Shown piece by piece: positions 22,037 through 32,727 of a stretch of 64,000 bases of DNA. Positions within the stretch are counted from its first letter, which is position 1, and each line of letters opens with the position of its first letter. The translations under genes and the position numbers were made by a program. The DNA lies in contig JAQFWX010000060.1 in assembly GCA_027605045.1 (NCBI GenBank), positions 62,001-126,000 on the forward strand. The letters are read 5' to 3'. Below the pieces are notes generated by a model that was not told where the DNA came from, ran no database searches, and saw only the letters and a list, made by a program, of their open reading frames with translations. The stretch is from Phallus indusiatus. Lineage: Eukaryota; Basidiomycota; Agaricomycetes; Phallales; Phallaceae.

Positions 22037-22889
22037 CCTTCAAAAATAGTGAAAAAAACATTTCTATCTTTTATAGTGAACAAATTTCAAATACACGCCA
22101 CGATACAACCAGTTTGTATGATATTATTTGTTGATTCGTCCGTTGCTATGAAGAAGATCTTGTTTGGGCTAAAATAGAGTGTTTAGAAGTCCAGTGAGTA
22201 AAATTTTAGCATTATTATTATAACTTGAAACAACTTATGTATTTGTTCTTTAAAGGAACTACTTTCATACCTCAATATCGGATAAGCGGCAACACCTTAC
22301 CCTCAATACTTTCGCCAACAATAAAAATGGTTGTCTCGTCAGAACAAATATCGTTTACATTTACATAAATAGTACAGGAGCATGGGGACCACCTTCCAGA
22401 ACACTGAGAAGATAGAGTCGCAGGCGAGTCATTGATCAAACTGTGAGAACAAAGGGTTGGTGATGTATAAAATATATAACATGCATATAAAATATATAGC
22501 ATATAATCGATAATCTGTGTATTTAAAAATCATTTTAGCTTTGAGAGCTTTTAGCTCTAGCTACTAGATGTCAATTTAAGTCACCTTAGATCAGATATAA
22601 GTCGAGTTTAAATCGAGCCTAAGTTGGCTTTAAGTCGAATTTACTGAGTAGCCGCAGCGCCTAGGACTTAAACCCATATATCTATTCTTAGATAGTATTC
22701 TGACTTAGACTAGACAATCAATTCAATAATGTGACAATAGTATTAGACTCAATTTTACATAAAGGTTTAGTACTACTTTGGTCATATTTCAAAACTTCAG
22801 CATTGGGGGCCATATATATGCATGCATGTTCAGTTCATATCACCTTTGTCAGCATTCTCATCGCCCACTTCTGCCTCCTCAGAAGTAAG
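22037..22889. other. No recognisable gene
   Basis: AT-rich sequence with scattered short ORFs. A minus-strand segment near 22280-22480 (VNVNDICSDETTIFIVGESI) could be a coding relic. 22560-22640 repeats AAGTCGA words also seen at 21185-21410. Confidence 0.4.
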
Positions 22890-22894
22890 CATTC

Positions 22895-23583
22895 CATCAT
22901 GCCTGGTGTGCCCTGTGACCCATTCTAACATCTTACATAATCCATACTCTGAACTCCCAGGTTTTCATCAAGTACATAGTCTGTACTTACCTCCGCACTC
23001 TTCCCATACTTCATGCACAGCCTTCCGATCCGTTTCATTTCAAATAAGAGTATGCCTGTCTGATATTCCAATTAATCAGGGCTCGTCCGTCCCAGACTCT
23101 GCCTAATTATCTGTCCTGGTTATAACCATTCCTTTTGTATCCCTTCTCCTTATGGAATAGTTATTTTCTACTTATGTATTTAAACCCCAGTCTTTTAGCT
23201 GGGAAACCTCAGTCAGAATATAGTAGTAGTTAGTTCTCAAGTTCTTTCTCATGTCTAATCCACCTCCGTTCTTCTTCATACTCTGTGTACTGTGTCTCAT
23301 ACTTAGTTGTGGACTCGTGCGTAGTTATAAGTCCAGTCATCGTCAGATGTCTTGGATATCTGAAGTCCCTCGTCGTACTTGACAGCGGACTTGTGCGTAC
23401 TAGTTACGTACTTCTCTCGTTCTCTGAAATCGAGGGATATATTAAGCTGGGCGAGTGGGCGCAGCATATAAGCTGAAGCCAAGTCCCTCACACCCGTACT
23501 CTCCGTACTTTCTTTATCTTCTTTATTTCCCACGCACATGTTTCGTAATAGACCGGACTTAACTCGGAACACGGCACTTGACA
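22895..23583 (-). mobile_element. Solo LTR, family B, reverse (TSD cattc)
   Basis: It ends GGCACTTGACA, the reverse of the B start, and begins at a decayed copy of the B end (CATCATGCCTGG). CATTC is at 22890-22894 and 23584-23588. 689 bp. It is inserted in the orphan coding remnant that continues at 23589. Confidence 0.8.
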
Positions 23584-23588
23584 CATTC

Positions 23589-24107
23589 TCAAACCAGGAT
23601 GCTTCTGCAAAATATAAACGCGTTTCAAGCCAGGAACTCTCTATATTCCTACCAGACTGACAATATTTGCCACATCCAAAACCCGAAGATGATCCTCCCA
23701 TTCTCTACTAAGTGCAGCAGTTAACTTTCTACTGTGACTGTCATATGCCAATTTCTTATACACAATGACTTCCTTCAATGAATCGGCATAGACAAATTTG
23801 TAGAAGCCTAAAGCTTCGCCAAAAATTTCTACATTTTGAACATTTGCCTAGGAGAGTACTGATGGTAAGTGTCTTCAGAAGAATACAAGCAAACGTCAAT
23901 ACCTTAAACCAACGTCAATACCTTTTTTGTGCACCTTCCCTTTCAGGAAGCTCTACGAGACCACTGTTTAATATATTTCTGTTTCTTAATTGGAGTTTTC
24001 CAAAGCATGCCAAGCTAATTGAGCTGGGGAAAGTCATTCGATTGATTGAGGAAGCAAGCATATTACGATGCTCGTCTATATTGGAATTGTTCTTGAGTCA
24101 TTTGTAG
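23589..24107 (-). pseudogene. Transposon-linked orphan gene, exon pair with one nonsense change
   Basis: On the minus strand an exon reads ANVQNVEIFGEALGFYKF, VYADSLKEVIVYKKLAYDSH, LTAALSREWEDHLRVLDVAN and then VPGLKRVYILQKHPGL. One in-frame TAG sits at VGI-stop-RVPG, where TGG would be natural, consistent with a G to A change. A possible upstream exon (HRNMLASSINRMTFPSSISL) lies past an intron-like gap. The KHPGL ending recurs in multi-copy hypothetical genes of mushrooms as I recall them. Function unknown. Confidence 0.4.
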
Positions 24108-24284
24108 TAGTGTAGATGTAGATCTGATGTCGTCACTGAGGGACGAGGGACAAATTGGGGTAATGCAGCTTTAACATCTGTATGACAATCTTCTCTCAAA
24201 ATAGATAGGTCAGATTGGCAAATGGAGATTTTCGTGACCTGATACGATGACTCATCTCTCCGATAGTCCTTTCTATTGTTGCTT
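24108..24284. other. Short unassigned stretch
   Basis: Non-coding sequence between the orphan remnant and LTR D, interrupted by that LTR. Nothing recognised. Confidence 0.4.
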
Positions 24285-24289
24285 GGGAG

Positions 24290-24914
24290 TGTCACACACC
24301 ATGTGCCAGGCATCTAGGCAGAAGTCTGGGGGTTCTGGACTATGGGACAGAAGGGACTTGGCTTCAGCTTATGTGCTGCGCTGACTCAGATGACCCTGAA
24401 TATCCCTTAATTTCGGACTAGAAGTCTGAGACAGCCCGAACGTAGTCCGGGCAGGTCCAGACAAGTACTGGGAGTGGACTTTAAATAAGATAGATAAGAG
24501 AAGATTTGATTACAAAGAGGTTAGCTGGATCAAGGCTCGGAATAGACTTAATAAGACTTGATATTCAGACTGGGGAGCCCCAGACAAAGTCTGAGGGCTT
24601 TAAATACAAAAAGCTAGACTACTAGAACTAAAGGAGATATAACTAAAAGGAGACTAGTTGCACAGCACCAGAAACATATCTGGCACTTGATTTCTAATAC
24701 TCTGGGCAAGACATCCCCATCAGGAAATATCCTAGTCCGGATGAAGTCTGAACCTCGGACTTACTGGACATGGACAGAATAACAGACTACACACTATTGG
24801 ACAATGTCAAGTACTGATGCTCGGACTTGACAGATATACTAAATATGGACGGGGTTTGGGCGTCAGACCTTGGAGAGGTCTGGATTAGGATTGGGTGGCA
24901 CGAGAGTCATAATA
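24290..24914 (+). mobile_element. Solo LTR, family D (TSD gggag)
   Basis: TGTCACACACCATGTGCC opens it; the end is decayed (GTCATAATA where the sister copy has GTCGTGACA). GGGAG is at 24285-24289 and 24915-24919. 625 bp. Compared with the copy at 28848, almost every CpG is now CpA or TpG. Confidence 0.88.
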
Positions 24915-24999
24915 GGGAGCTCACTCAAATTGAGCCATTCCATTGTATATGAGCAGGAATGTGGATTAACTGAAACATACACAGTCTTGAGTGAGATAT

Positions 25000-25654
25000 G
25001 TTCCGTGAGTTTGACTTACTTAATTGAATGTTATGTGGATGTTATGCAGATGCTGAACAAGCAATCTGCTCAAGGTTTCTATATAATTTGCATCATAATC
25101 TATTCATAGGATGCTTAGCCAAGCTGTTAGGACACGACCGTTCAGCGATTAGACTTTAAGGATCAGACTGCTACTTTAACCCAGTAACCTAGTCAATAAT
25201 AGCGCAAGGGACTACACTTGCGCGCACGGCTGTATATATACATGATTGAGCTATCTCTAACCAATAGCGCTCAGGTGCTATATCTACCAATAGGAAGGGA
25301 GGTAGTCAAGGACGAATATGAAACGAGAGTAGAAAGGGAAATAGGGCAGAATGGATGCGAACGGAGAAACGGGGAGTGTTCGGGAGAATACGCGAGGGGT
25401 GAGTACGGACCGGCATACCGGGTACCGTATGACAGACGTAGACCACGTAGGGAACTAAGTATGTTATACTATACTACGCTAATATACTAGAATGACCGTT
25501 AACCCTGGGACGTACCCTGACACAAGCAAACTTCTTTCAAACTTGAAGTTTTCACAAAGTTTGGTCTGTCCAGGAGGCGTTAAGCAAACTGGGTCTCTGC
25601 TTAGAGTTTGTTTGATGGTTTGCATGTCAAGCAAACTTTCCTATGTCTCCAGTG
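25000..25654 (+). mobile_element. MITE family 1, left-truncated, split by LTR F
   Basis: TTGAATGTTATGTGGATG through CATAGGATGCTTAGCCAAGC, then LTR F, then CAAGCAAACTTCTTTCAAAC to CTATGTCTCCAGTG at 25654. It matches 33070-33300 closely; the family 1 left end is missing. Confidence 0.75.
25125..25522 (+). mobile_element. Solo LTR, family F (TSD caagc)
   Basis: TGTTAGGACACGACCG to CGTACCCTGACA, 398 bp, with CAAGC at 25120-25124 and 25523-25527. The uninterrupted MITE 1 at 32903 reads TTAGCCAAGCAAACTTC at this place, which is the empty site. CpG-rich, so likely recent. Confidence 0.92.
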
Positions 25655-26012
25655 TCAGAATTGGCGTCAAAAAACATCAAGCTACCCTCATCTTATGAAC
25701 CTGACAGCCCTGCCGCTGTGGTGTTTGAAGATGCCATCACTGTTTTTATCGAACTAATGGTACAACAGACATGTTTTCCCCACGTTCAATTTCCATTTAA
25801 TATTGTTGAAAACAGATCAACAAAATCCATGGGTTAGGGGAAAAGCTGGGTGTCAACAAAGACAATGCATCGAAGGTCGACACATGGCTCACAGACACGA
25901 GAGGAACCGTGGTACATAAAGGGAGATTTGATACATATGTATCAACAGTTTTGTGATCACTTATTAGGTTCCGGTAAGTCGTTCCGAATTCTTGGCCAAA
26001 TTTCACTTAGAA
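25655..26012 (+). pseudogene. Short coding remnant of unknown origin
   Basis: VSELASKNIKLPSSYEPDSP continues AAVVFEDAITVFIELMVQQT and, after a frame change, GVNKDNASKVDTWLTDTRGT. It reads as protein but ends at the hAT border. Not recognised. Confidence 0.25.
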
Positions 26013-26215
26013 TAAGGTTCAAGACAGGTAGTATCCGTGGGTACGGGTACCCATACCCATGGATACACAGTGTCTGTGCATCTATCCTCGACCCGACCCA
26101 TGACCCGACCCATGGATAAGACAGATATGTACAGATATCACGGATGTATCCGCTTGACAGGTTACCCATGGGTACCCACGGGTTTATCCGCGGGTACCCG
26201 CAGCTTATTTCCACC
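26013..26215. mobile_element. hAT terminus with GGGTACCC subterminal repeats
   Basis: It starts about TAAGGTTCAAGACAGG and is followed by a dense set of GGGTACCC, CCCATGGGTA and GACCCGACCCATG words. This is the 3' end of the element encoding the transposase at 26353-28761. The exact first base and target duplication are not fixed. Confidence 0.55.
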
Positions 26216-26352
26216 ATTTTGCAGTTATTTAATATGTTAACAAGCTGTGTTTACTACTATTTAGTGAAAAGCAATAACTACAAGAGATTACTCAGGAATA
26301 TTTGATGATTGTCCCTTTTGCTCATCATGTTCAACCCGGTTCTACCACGTTT

Positions 26353-28761
26353 CTATCCCCTGACTAAAGAGTCAGTGAATTCCCGTTCTACTGACACCTT
26401 CGGTATCTTCATCCAGGAGTTCAGTACAATGGTTGCGCATATAGAGTCATCACTCAGTCTGTTGCGGAGTGGAGTTACTGTCCTGCCTGATAAGGAGAAG
26501 AGCCGTTTGACATCAACAGATGTAGCTTAGTTTGTATTAGCAGGAATTTAGTGATAATAAATCCAAACTTACCTGGACAACTTAAGATATCCTTGGCAAA
26601 CCGAACCAGTTGAGGTGACGTTAGTCGAGAAGATAACTGACCATGCCAGTAATCTAGAGGGGACATGCAGTTTTTTTCCGGGGGTTGCTGAAGATATTGC
26701 ATTAGTGCATCATCTGTCCTTGGAGTATTCGACTCAAACCATTCAAAATCCCAGGCGTTCTGAAAGAACTCTAATGAGTAATCAACAAAAAAACAACCGG
26801 CACTTACACTACAGGTGTCTGGCACCTCTAATACTTCTATCTGTTTGTACTTTGATTCCCACATTTCCCGTGTTAATTCGACTGCTTGGTCAATCCAGGT
26901 CTGCGGCCATTCTTTTGCAATGAAGTAGTGTGTCTTGTAGCGCAGGTGAAGTACTGTAAAAATAGATTAAACTAATGCATACAACTCAAGGATAAGGACT
27001 TACTCATGGCTATACGATAAATGACCGATTGGTTGGTCTTTGCATAGTACTTGTCTAACACGGCTAGAGCTGTTTTTGCACCATACCAGATGGCAATGTG
27101 CGTGTCTTCATTTTGTATAATATCTTCAAGGTCGCCAGTCAACTTGTCAATGATAGGTATGACTTGATGAACCAAAACTGTTTCCGTCTGTGAAACGTGC
27201 TTGGTTACGCGCTCAAAAAGCTGGATGATGACAGATGTGTAGATTAGCAATAGACTCAAATAAACAGTATAAAAATGCAACTTACTTCTAACATCGGCTT
27301 TAGCTGTTCTAATATTTCCAATTCCACATTGGATAAGATATATTTATCCAGTTTGAACTTGGCATATGTTGCATGGTCGCATAGTTGGGCGATCGCCTCT
27401 TTTTGCAGGAGATGGTGTTCTAGGCACACAAAATGCGTGTTCCAACGGGTTGCTACAGGTCGCACCAACATCAACTCTTTCACCCCCATGTGTTGGCAGC
27501 AGTCTTTGAAAGCTGTTTGAACCTGATCTGACCAGGTGATGCACTTTGTGAGCCCGGTGGCCTGATAAAGTGTTAAGTACATCCAAAGCTCAGAATAAGT
27601 GCAAGCTCACTTTTGACAACATAAGCTTTGCCTCAAACCTTTTCTCTGTCGACATAATACCTAGCTTACGAATGGTAGCAGCCTCCAGTTATGCATCCAG
27701 GGTGTCGATTTCTGCAACAAGCTGTGCTTGATACAGAGGATCTTCATAGTCGGCATCTTCTTGATCTGCTATATCTTGGTCTTCTTGTAATGCTTGAAGT
27801 TTCGCAGCCTGTCGTTTGGTCGTTTCCACGTTATCGTCATCATCATCATGTGCATTGTTGTGATCTTTGCAATTACTAAATGGTAGCAAAAAGGCCTACC
27901 AATGAAAAAGACGTTGTATCAGTCCTTCTGTAAATAGTATTTAAGAGTTAATACACACACCTGTTCAACTAGATTGATGACATGAGCAAAACAACATATT
28001 CACCATTGTTCGCCACCCCAATTGGGAACCAGAATCTCGAGTGCCGTTGTCATTGTATCGTTATTTGATGTGTTGTCACCCGCCAGACAAAGAAACTACA
28101 ATGAATCAGTCAGAATTGCAGTGGTAGTTGAGTGTGCACAAACCTTAGATGTGAGATCAAAGTCCTCGAGAACTGCAAGGTCTTGTTGTGCCAGATATTG
28201 ACCAGTATGGCTTAACGGTACTCGAATAAAGTCGAGCATCGACTTCATTATGACAGCAGAGTCTTCAGGGCACCACTGAACAGTTAGTCCAAGATATGAG
28301 CTGGCTTTCCGGGACGTCCAACCGTCAAGAGTGATGTGAACAGATCCTGGGTGCTTCTGCGAAAGGAAGTCAAACTCACATGTTTATAAAAGTCATTACA
28401 TAATAAAACTCACCTGAAATAAAGTTACCATCTCCTTCTTCATCATCTGGTGAACAGTTCTGATATCACTTGAAACTGTGACAGACGCTGGAATCACCAC
28501 CTTCAAGTTCAACATCTTGAAGATCACTCGCAAATCCAGGTCATCAATCGTTGAATACGATCGTGTGCTTTGCGTCAACCATACAACAATCATCCACCTC
28601 ATTCGTTCACGCGTATAACCACCTGTAAATTTCTCCATTGTTTCAACTGAAGCAGGTGGGACTGATGGAGCACAAGCACGTGCATGCTTCTGAGGGTTAC
28701 CCGTAGACCCCTCCGTTGATTTCCGCAATTTGACAGATCCCGTACTATTTTCAGCAGGTAA
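26353..28761 (-). pseudogene. hAT transposase, nearly complete, interrupted at N-terminus
   Basis: Several exons read leftward from 28761: a Cys/Pro-rich N-terminus, DDLDLRVIFKMLNLKVVIP, KHPGSVHITLDGWTSRKASS (the hAT 'DGWTS' block), FLCLAGDNTSNNDTMTTAL, an acidic DDDDDNVETTKRQ linker, then LVRPVATRWNTHFVCLEH and finally the C-terminal dimerisation domain (SPLDYWHGQLSSRLTSPQLV, SVDVKRLFSLSGRTVTPLRN). A stop codon is at 26353-26355. At least one in-frame stop (GGEQW-stop-ICCFAHVINL near 27995) and the insertion at 28770 show that it is inactive. Clear at family level; exon edges approximate. Confidence 0.85.
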
Positions 28762-28769
28762 GTTGTAAC

Positions 28770-29714
28770 TAAGGATCTCAACGGGTATGGCACTCGGATA
28801 CGGGTACCCTATCCGCGGGTATTGACAGTCACAGATCTCATACCATATGTCACGCGCCGTGTTCCGGGCGTCTGGGCGGAAGTCCGGGAAGTCCGGACTA
28901 CGGGACAGAAGGGACTTGGCTTCAGCTTATGTGCTGCGCCGACTCAATCGACCCTGAATATCCCTTAATTTCGGACTAGAAGTCCGAGACAGCCCGGACA
29001 AGTACTGGGAGTGGACTTTAAGCGAGATAGATAAGAGAAGATTTGATTATAAAGAGTTTAACTGGGGCTAGACTTAAAATAGACTTGAATACGACTTGAT
29101 ATTCAGACTGGGGAGCCCCAGACGAAGTCTGGGGGCTTTAAATACAAAAAGCTAGACTACTAGAACTAAAGGAGATATAACTAAAAGGAGACTAGTTGCA
29201 CAGCACCAGAAACATATCTGGCACTTGCTTTCTAATGCTCCGGACAGAATGTCTCCATAAGGAAATGTTCTAGTCCGGACGAAGTCCGGACCTCGGACTT
29301 ACCGGACGTGGACAGAATAACAGACTACGCACAGTTGGGCAAGTACTGACGCTCGGACATGGCGGATATACTAAATATGGACGGGGATTGGGCGCCGGAC
29401 CTCGGAGAGGTCCAGATTAGGATCGGGTGGCACGAGGGTCGTGACACCATACCTGAACGGATATTTTAAGCGCCGGGTACCCTTATGCGGGTACCTGTGC
29501 GGGTACGGGTATTACCCGCGGGTTTGGCTTAGTTTACTATATAATTATTGTATATAAACAAACGGGTACCCTTAAAATTGCACATTTTCAGAGTCATACC
29601 CTTATGGGTAAATAAGCGCCGGGTACCTGTACCCATGAGTAGCAATATCCACGGGTGGGGGTATGGGTATCCGAGGGTATTACCCGCAATACCCATTACC
29701 CGTTGAGACCCTTA
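28770..29714. mobile_element. Non-autonomous hAT element (8-bp TSD gttgtaac), carrying LTR D
   Basis: Ends TAAGGATCTCAACGGGTA and, inverted, TACCCGTTGAGACCCTTA-type. The 8-bp duplication GTTGTAAC is exact at 28762-28769 and 29715-29722. Without the inner LTR it is about 341 bp of GGGTACC and GCGGGTA words with no ORF. It uses the same terminus as the element at 1-48. Confidence 0.92.
28848..29446 (+). mobile_element. Solo LTR, family D, in hAT (TSD ccata)
   Basis: TGTCACGCGCCGTGTTCC to GGTCGTGACA, 599 bp, with CCATA at 28843-28847 and 29447-29451. Best-preserved D copy. Confidence 0.92.
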
Positions 29715-29782
29715 GTTGTAACATTGATGGGAATACATAAAAGTTAATACTTACATGAGACATTCAAAAGCATACATTAAGA

Positions 29783-30042
29783 TGTAACGTTTCGTTACAG
29801 TTTACGATTAGCCCGGTTCTTACGGACTCACAACAAACAGTATAAAGCTGTATATTTGCAAGTGCAGGTAAGAAAGGCTGCCGGCACCTTTACCGTTACG
29901 CGGTATTTACAGGTGTGACGGCGCCTATGTACGTTACATAATACTAGGTACTTGGGCAGACGACGATCGTCTGCATATAAATGTATATACAAATATGTAC
30001 TATGATTAATAGTAATCCGCTGCTCATAGCGGAACCGTTACA
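29783..30042 (+). mobile_element. Solo LTR, family G, short form (TSD taaga)
   Basis: TGTAACGTTTCGTTACAG to CGGAACCGTTACA, 260 bp, with TAAGA at 29778-29782 and 30043-30047. It lacks the first ~102 bp of the long form at 33361. Confidence 0.85.
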
Positions 30043-30124
30043 TAAGACCCCTTTGGTATATATTTTGGTACCATCCGGATGGCGTGCAATTATTGCTGGC
30101 TTATAATGGCTATACACTTCCAAA

Positions 30125-30651
30125 TAAGGCTGTCCACGGGTAATTACCCGCAGGTATGGGTACCTACCTGCGGGTAATGACCTGCTCTCAAAGTGGAACC
30201 TGAATCCGCGGGTAATTACCCGATGGGTACGGGTAACCTGTGGCGGGTACCTGGGTTATAGAGAGTGTCTCAAAATTCTCTAGTTTAGATGATTTCAGAT
30301 GATTTTTTTGATTATGTAACACGGGCGCCTATCTAAGCGCCCGACTTATCTTGTAGATATTCGAAAAATATTTATTACATATTTTTTTATTTTCATTTTA
30401 AGTAAATTTTGAGCTCTCTAGAGCCAAAATAAAAAAAAAATCACAACAAAATTCACTCAAAAATTATACTTATGACATGGACCGAGGTTATTGCATACCC
30501 GCGGGTACCTGCTTGTTGTCTAAAGTGAAACCCAGACCCGCGGGTAAAATTGACCCGGGTAATTATGTAAGCAGGTACCCGTGACCCGCAGGTAAAAACC
30601 TGTCAACCCGTTCGGGTAACCCGGGTAATCCAATACCGGTGGACAGCCTTA
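30125..30651. mobile_element. Non-autonomous hAT element, second type
   Basis: TAAGGCTGTCCACGGGTA and its inverse TACCGGTGGACAGCCTTA bound 527 bp with GGGTAATTACCCG palindromes at both ends and an AT-rich centre. No 8-bp duplication matches (CTTCCAAA against ATGCCATC). The right end abuts the first ATG of the Tc1-like transposase remnant. Confidence 0.75.
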
Positions 30652-31818
30652 ATGCCATCCTCGAAAACGCCAGCTTTCTCGTATGAAAAAAGGTCAGAAG
30701 GTTTCTGATGATCATGCCTGGACAGTAATCTGGCTTCTTAAACATTTTTCGCCCCTGGAAGTATCAAGTTTAACCAATCTCAATGTGAAGACTATCAACA
30801 CCCTGTCGGATTGATACTTCATGACCGGAAACCCAATAAACCAAGTGGAGGGTAAAAAACGGGGCAGGAAACATCTTTGTCAGGGTATGCTACCGCGTCC
30901 CCTCATTTTTCCTTATTTATTATCATCAGTATATATTTATTTCCATTTCCTTTACATTTCCCGTACATTATTTCCACCTTCCGTTTGTTCCCTCTGTCCC
31001 TATTTCACATTCTCTGCTCACGCGCGTTGCGCGCTCGTACCCGGCGTGATGCCCGTGACATCACGTCGCTTAGGTTCGGTTCGGGCACCTAGCACTTAGC
31101 TGTGTCAGGGCCGCACGCCGCGTTATCGTTTTTCATGTATATAGTCGCTGTCCCTAGAGTGAGGGTCCCTAAGCTTGTTCTCTTAGGATCCCCTCCCTCT
31201 AGGTGAGTAGTTAGTTTCTCCTTCAATATATTTGCTTAGGATCCCCTCCCTCTAGTGTGAGCTGAGTAGCCCTAACAATCTTTTGGATGGTGAAGACATT
31301 GATGTAAGTTATACACCATCACTTTTGAGTGATTTACTGATGTGATTTCGGCAGTATCTTCATGGAAGCATTGAGCAAATGAATAACATCTTAGATGAGC
31401 TGCAAGCTGAGCTGGAAGAAATCTGCGGAAAGCAAGCATCCCAGTCAACAATTTGGAGGGCTCTGGAGCACAGTGGGTTCACTATGAAAAAGGTGAGTCG
31501 ATACTTCTCCATTTTTCTGTGGTTTATAGTAGTATAAATGTTATTTGTATAGATTACAAGCGTTGCATATGAACGATCGGAAGAACTGCGTGCAGAGTAT
31601 ATTTTGCGAATCTCGAACTACTCTTGCAATCTTGTCTTTGTGGATGAGAGTGCGTGTGATCGCCACACTATATTCAGGAATCGTGCGTGGGCAATTTCTG
31701 GTGAGAAGGCTATCCGTAAAACTTTCTTTGTGAGAGGAAAAAGGTACGCTGCTCAATATATGTATTTCCATACAAATCATTCAAAAATCTTCAGATATTC
31801 CATTCTTCCGGCATTATC
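30652..31818 (+). pseudogene. Tc1/mariner-type DDE transposase, broken
   Basis: Segments in order: MPSSKTPAFSYEKRSEGF, then (shifted frame) VSDDHAWTVIWLLKHFSPLE, VSSLTNLNVKTINTLS, KKRGRKHL, LTR A, LDGEDID, a GTAAGT intron, YLHGSIEQMNNILDELQAEL, SQSTIWRALEHSGFTMKK, another intron, then RISNYSCNLVFVDESACDRH, NRAWAISGEKAIRKTFFVRG and YSILPALS. The helix-turn-helix region and first catalytic Asp (FVDESA) are present. The second Asp/Glu region is absent because sequence ends at the LTR at 31819. It carries a frameshift, one LTR insertion and a 3' truncation. Confidence 0.85.
30878..31277 (-). mobile_element. Solo LTR, family A, in transposase (TSD atctt)
   Basis: TGTCAGGGTATGCTACCGC to GAGTAGCCCTAACA (reverse of family A), 400 bp, with ATCTT at 30873-30877 and 31278-31282. 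It splits the transposase codons of KHL-LDG. Confidence 0.92.
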
Positions 31819-32203
31819 TGTCAGGGTACGCTACCGCCGTCTCTCATTTTCTTATTTATTATCATCGGCATCATCTCGTTTCTATTTTATTTATCATTTC
31901 CATATTTTACTTTCACTCTCCGTTTCCTTGTTCTGCCTCTGTTTCACTTTCTCTACTCGCGCGCGTCGCGCGCTCGTACCCGGCGTGATGCCCGTCGCTT
32001 AGGTTCGGTTTGGGCGCCTGGCACTTAGCTGTGTCAGGGCCGCACGCCGCGTCGTCGTTTTATGTATATAGTAGCTGTACCTAGAGTGAGAGTCCCTAAG
32101 CTTGTTCTCTTAGGATCCCCTCCCTCTAGGTGAGTAGTATAGTCATTGCCCAATATAGTACTTAGGATCCCCTCCCTCTAGTCTGAGCTGAGTAGCCCTA
32201 ACA
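31819..32203 (-). mobile_element. Solo LTR, family A, at end of transposase
   Basis: TGTCAGGGTACGCTACCGC to GAGTAGCCCTAACA, 385 bp. Flanks are TTATC and CCGCT, so there is no target duplication. The rest of the transposase is missing after it, so a deletion or ectopic exchange probably occurred here. CpG-rich. Confidence 0.85.
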
Positions 32204-32610
32204 CCGCTGGCATGAGAAGGATGTAGCTCTCGAGGTTGTTTCACTGCGGAGTTCAAAAGATTTCACCAGAACTGTACCATAAACATAGTACAATTTTTAT
32301 TTCGAAAATTTGTTTAAGCATATTATTACACTTCAAATGAAAATTTTGAGCTCGAGATAATATTTTAATCATTATATAAATTACAATCAAGCAACAAGAC
32401 AGGTTTTGGAACATGCATACTTTTTCCAAAGACTTCTACTTGACTTTTAAGGTCTCAAAAAATTCTTCATATAAAACTACTAATTTTAGTGTAAAAAAGA
32501 AGATAGGTTAAGCTACCTGTTTTCAAGATAATTAATTTTTTTTGCTTGCACTGCATTGGGGTGAATATTAGTGCTCGTTGCCGTTGGAAAACAAATTTGC
32601 AAATGGCAAT
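32204..32610. other. AT-rich spacer, no gene seen
   Basis: No significant open frame or repeat. The first 80 bases could be a transposase tail but do not align convincingly. Confidence 0.4.
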
Positions 32611-32727
32611 AATCTGAGTATTAGTTATAATATGATTTTGCAATTTGGTAAATTGTCAATAGCCTATGCCTCAAACCATAATTTTCTTAGGATCCTTTTT
32701 TTGGCTAAACCCTACAATGTCTCCAGT
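32611..32727 (+). mobile_element. MITE family 2, right end only
   Basis: CTGAGTATTAGTTATAATAT through the GATCC box to CTACAATGTCTCCAGTG. The left half is missing. Confidence 0.7.

Noticed and set aside
30125..30651. 8-bp target duplication for this hAT-like element
   Set aside because: CTTCCAAA and ATGCCATC do not match even after shifting the ends by a few bases.
31819..32203. 5-bp target duplication for this LTR A copy
   Set aside because: Flanks TTATC and CCGCT do not match in any nearby register.
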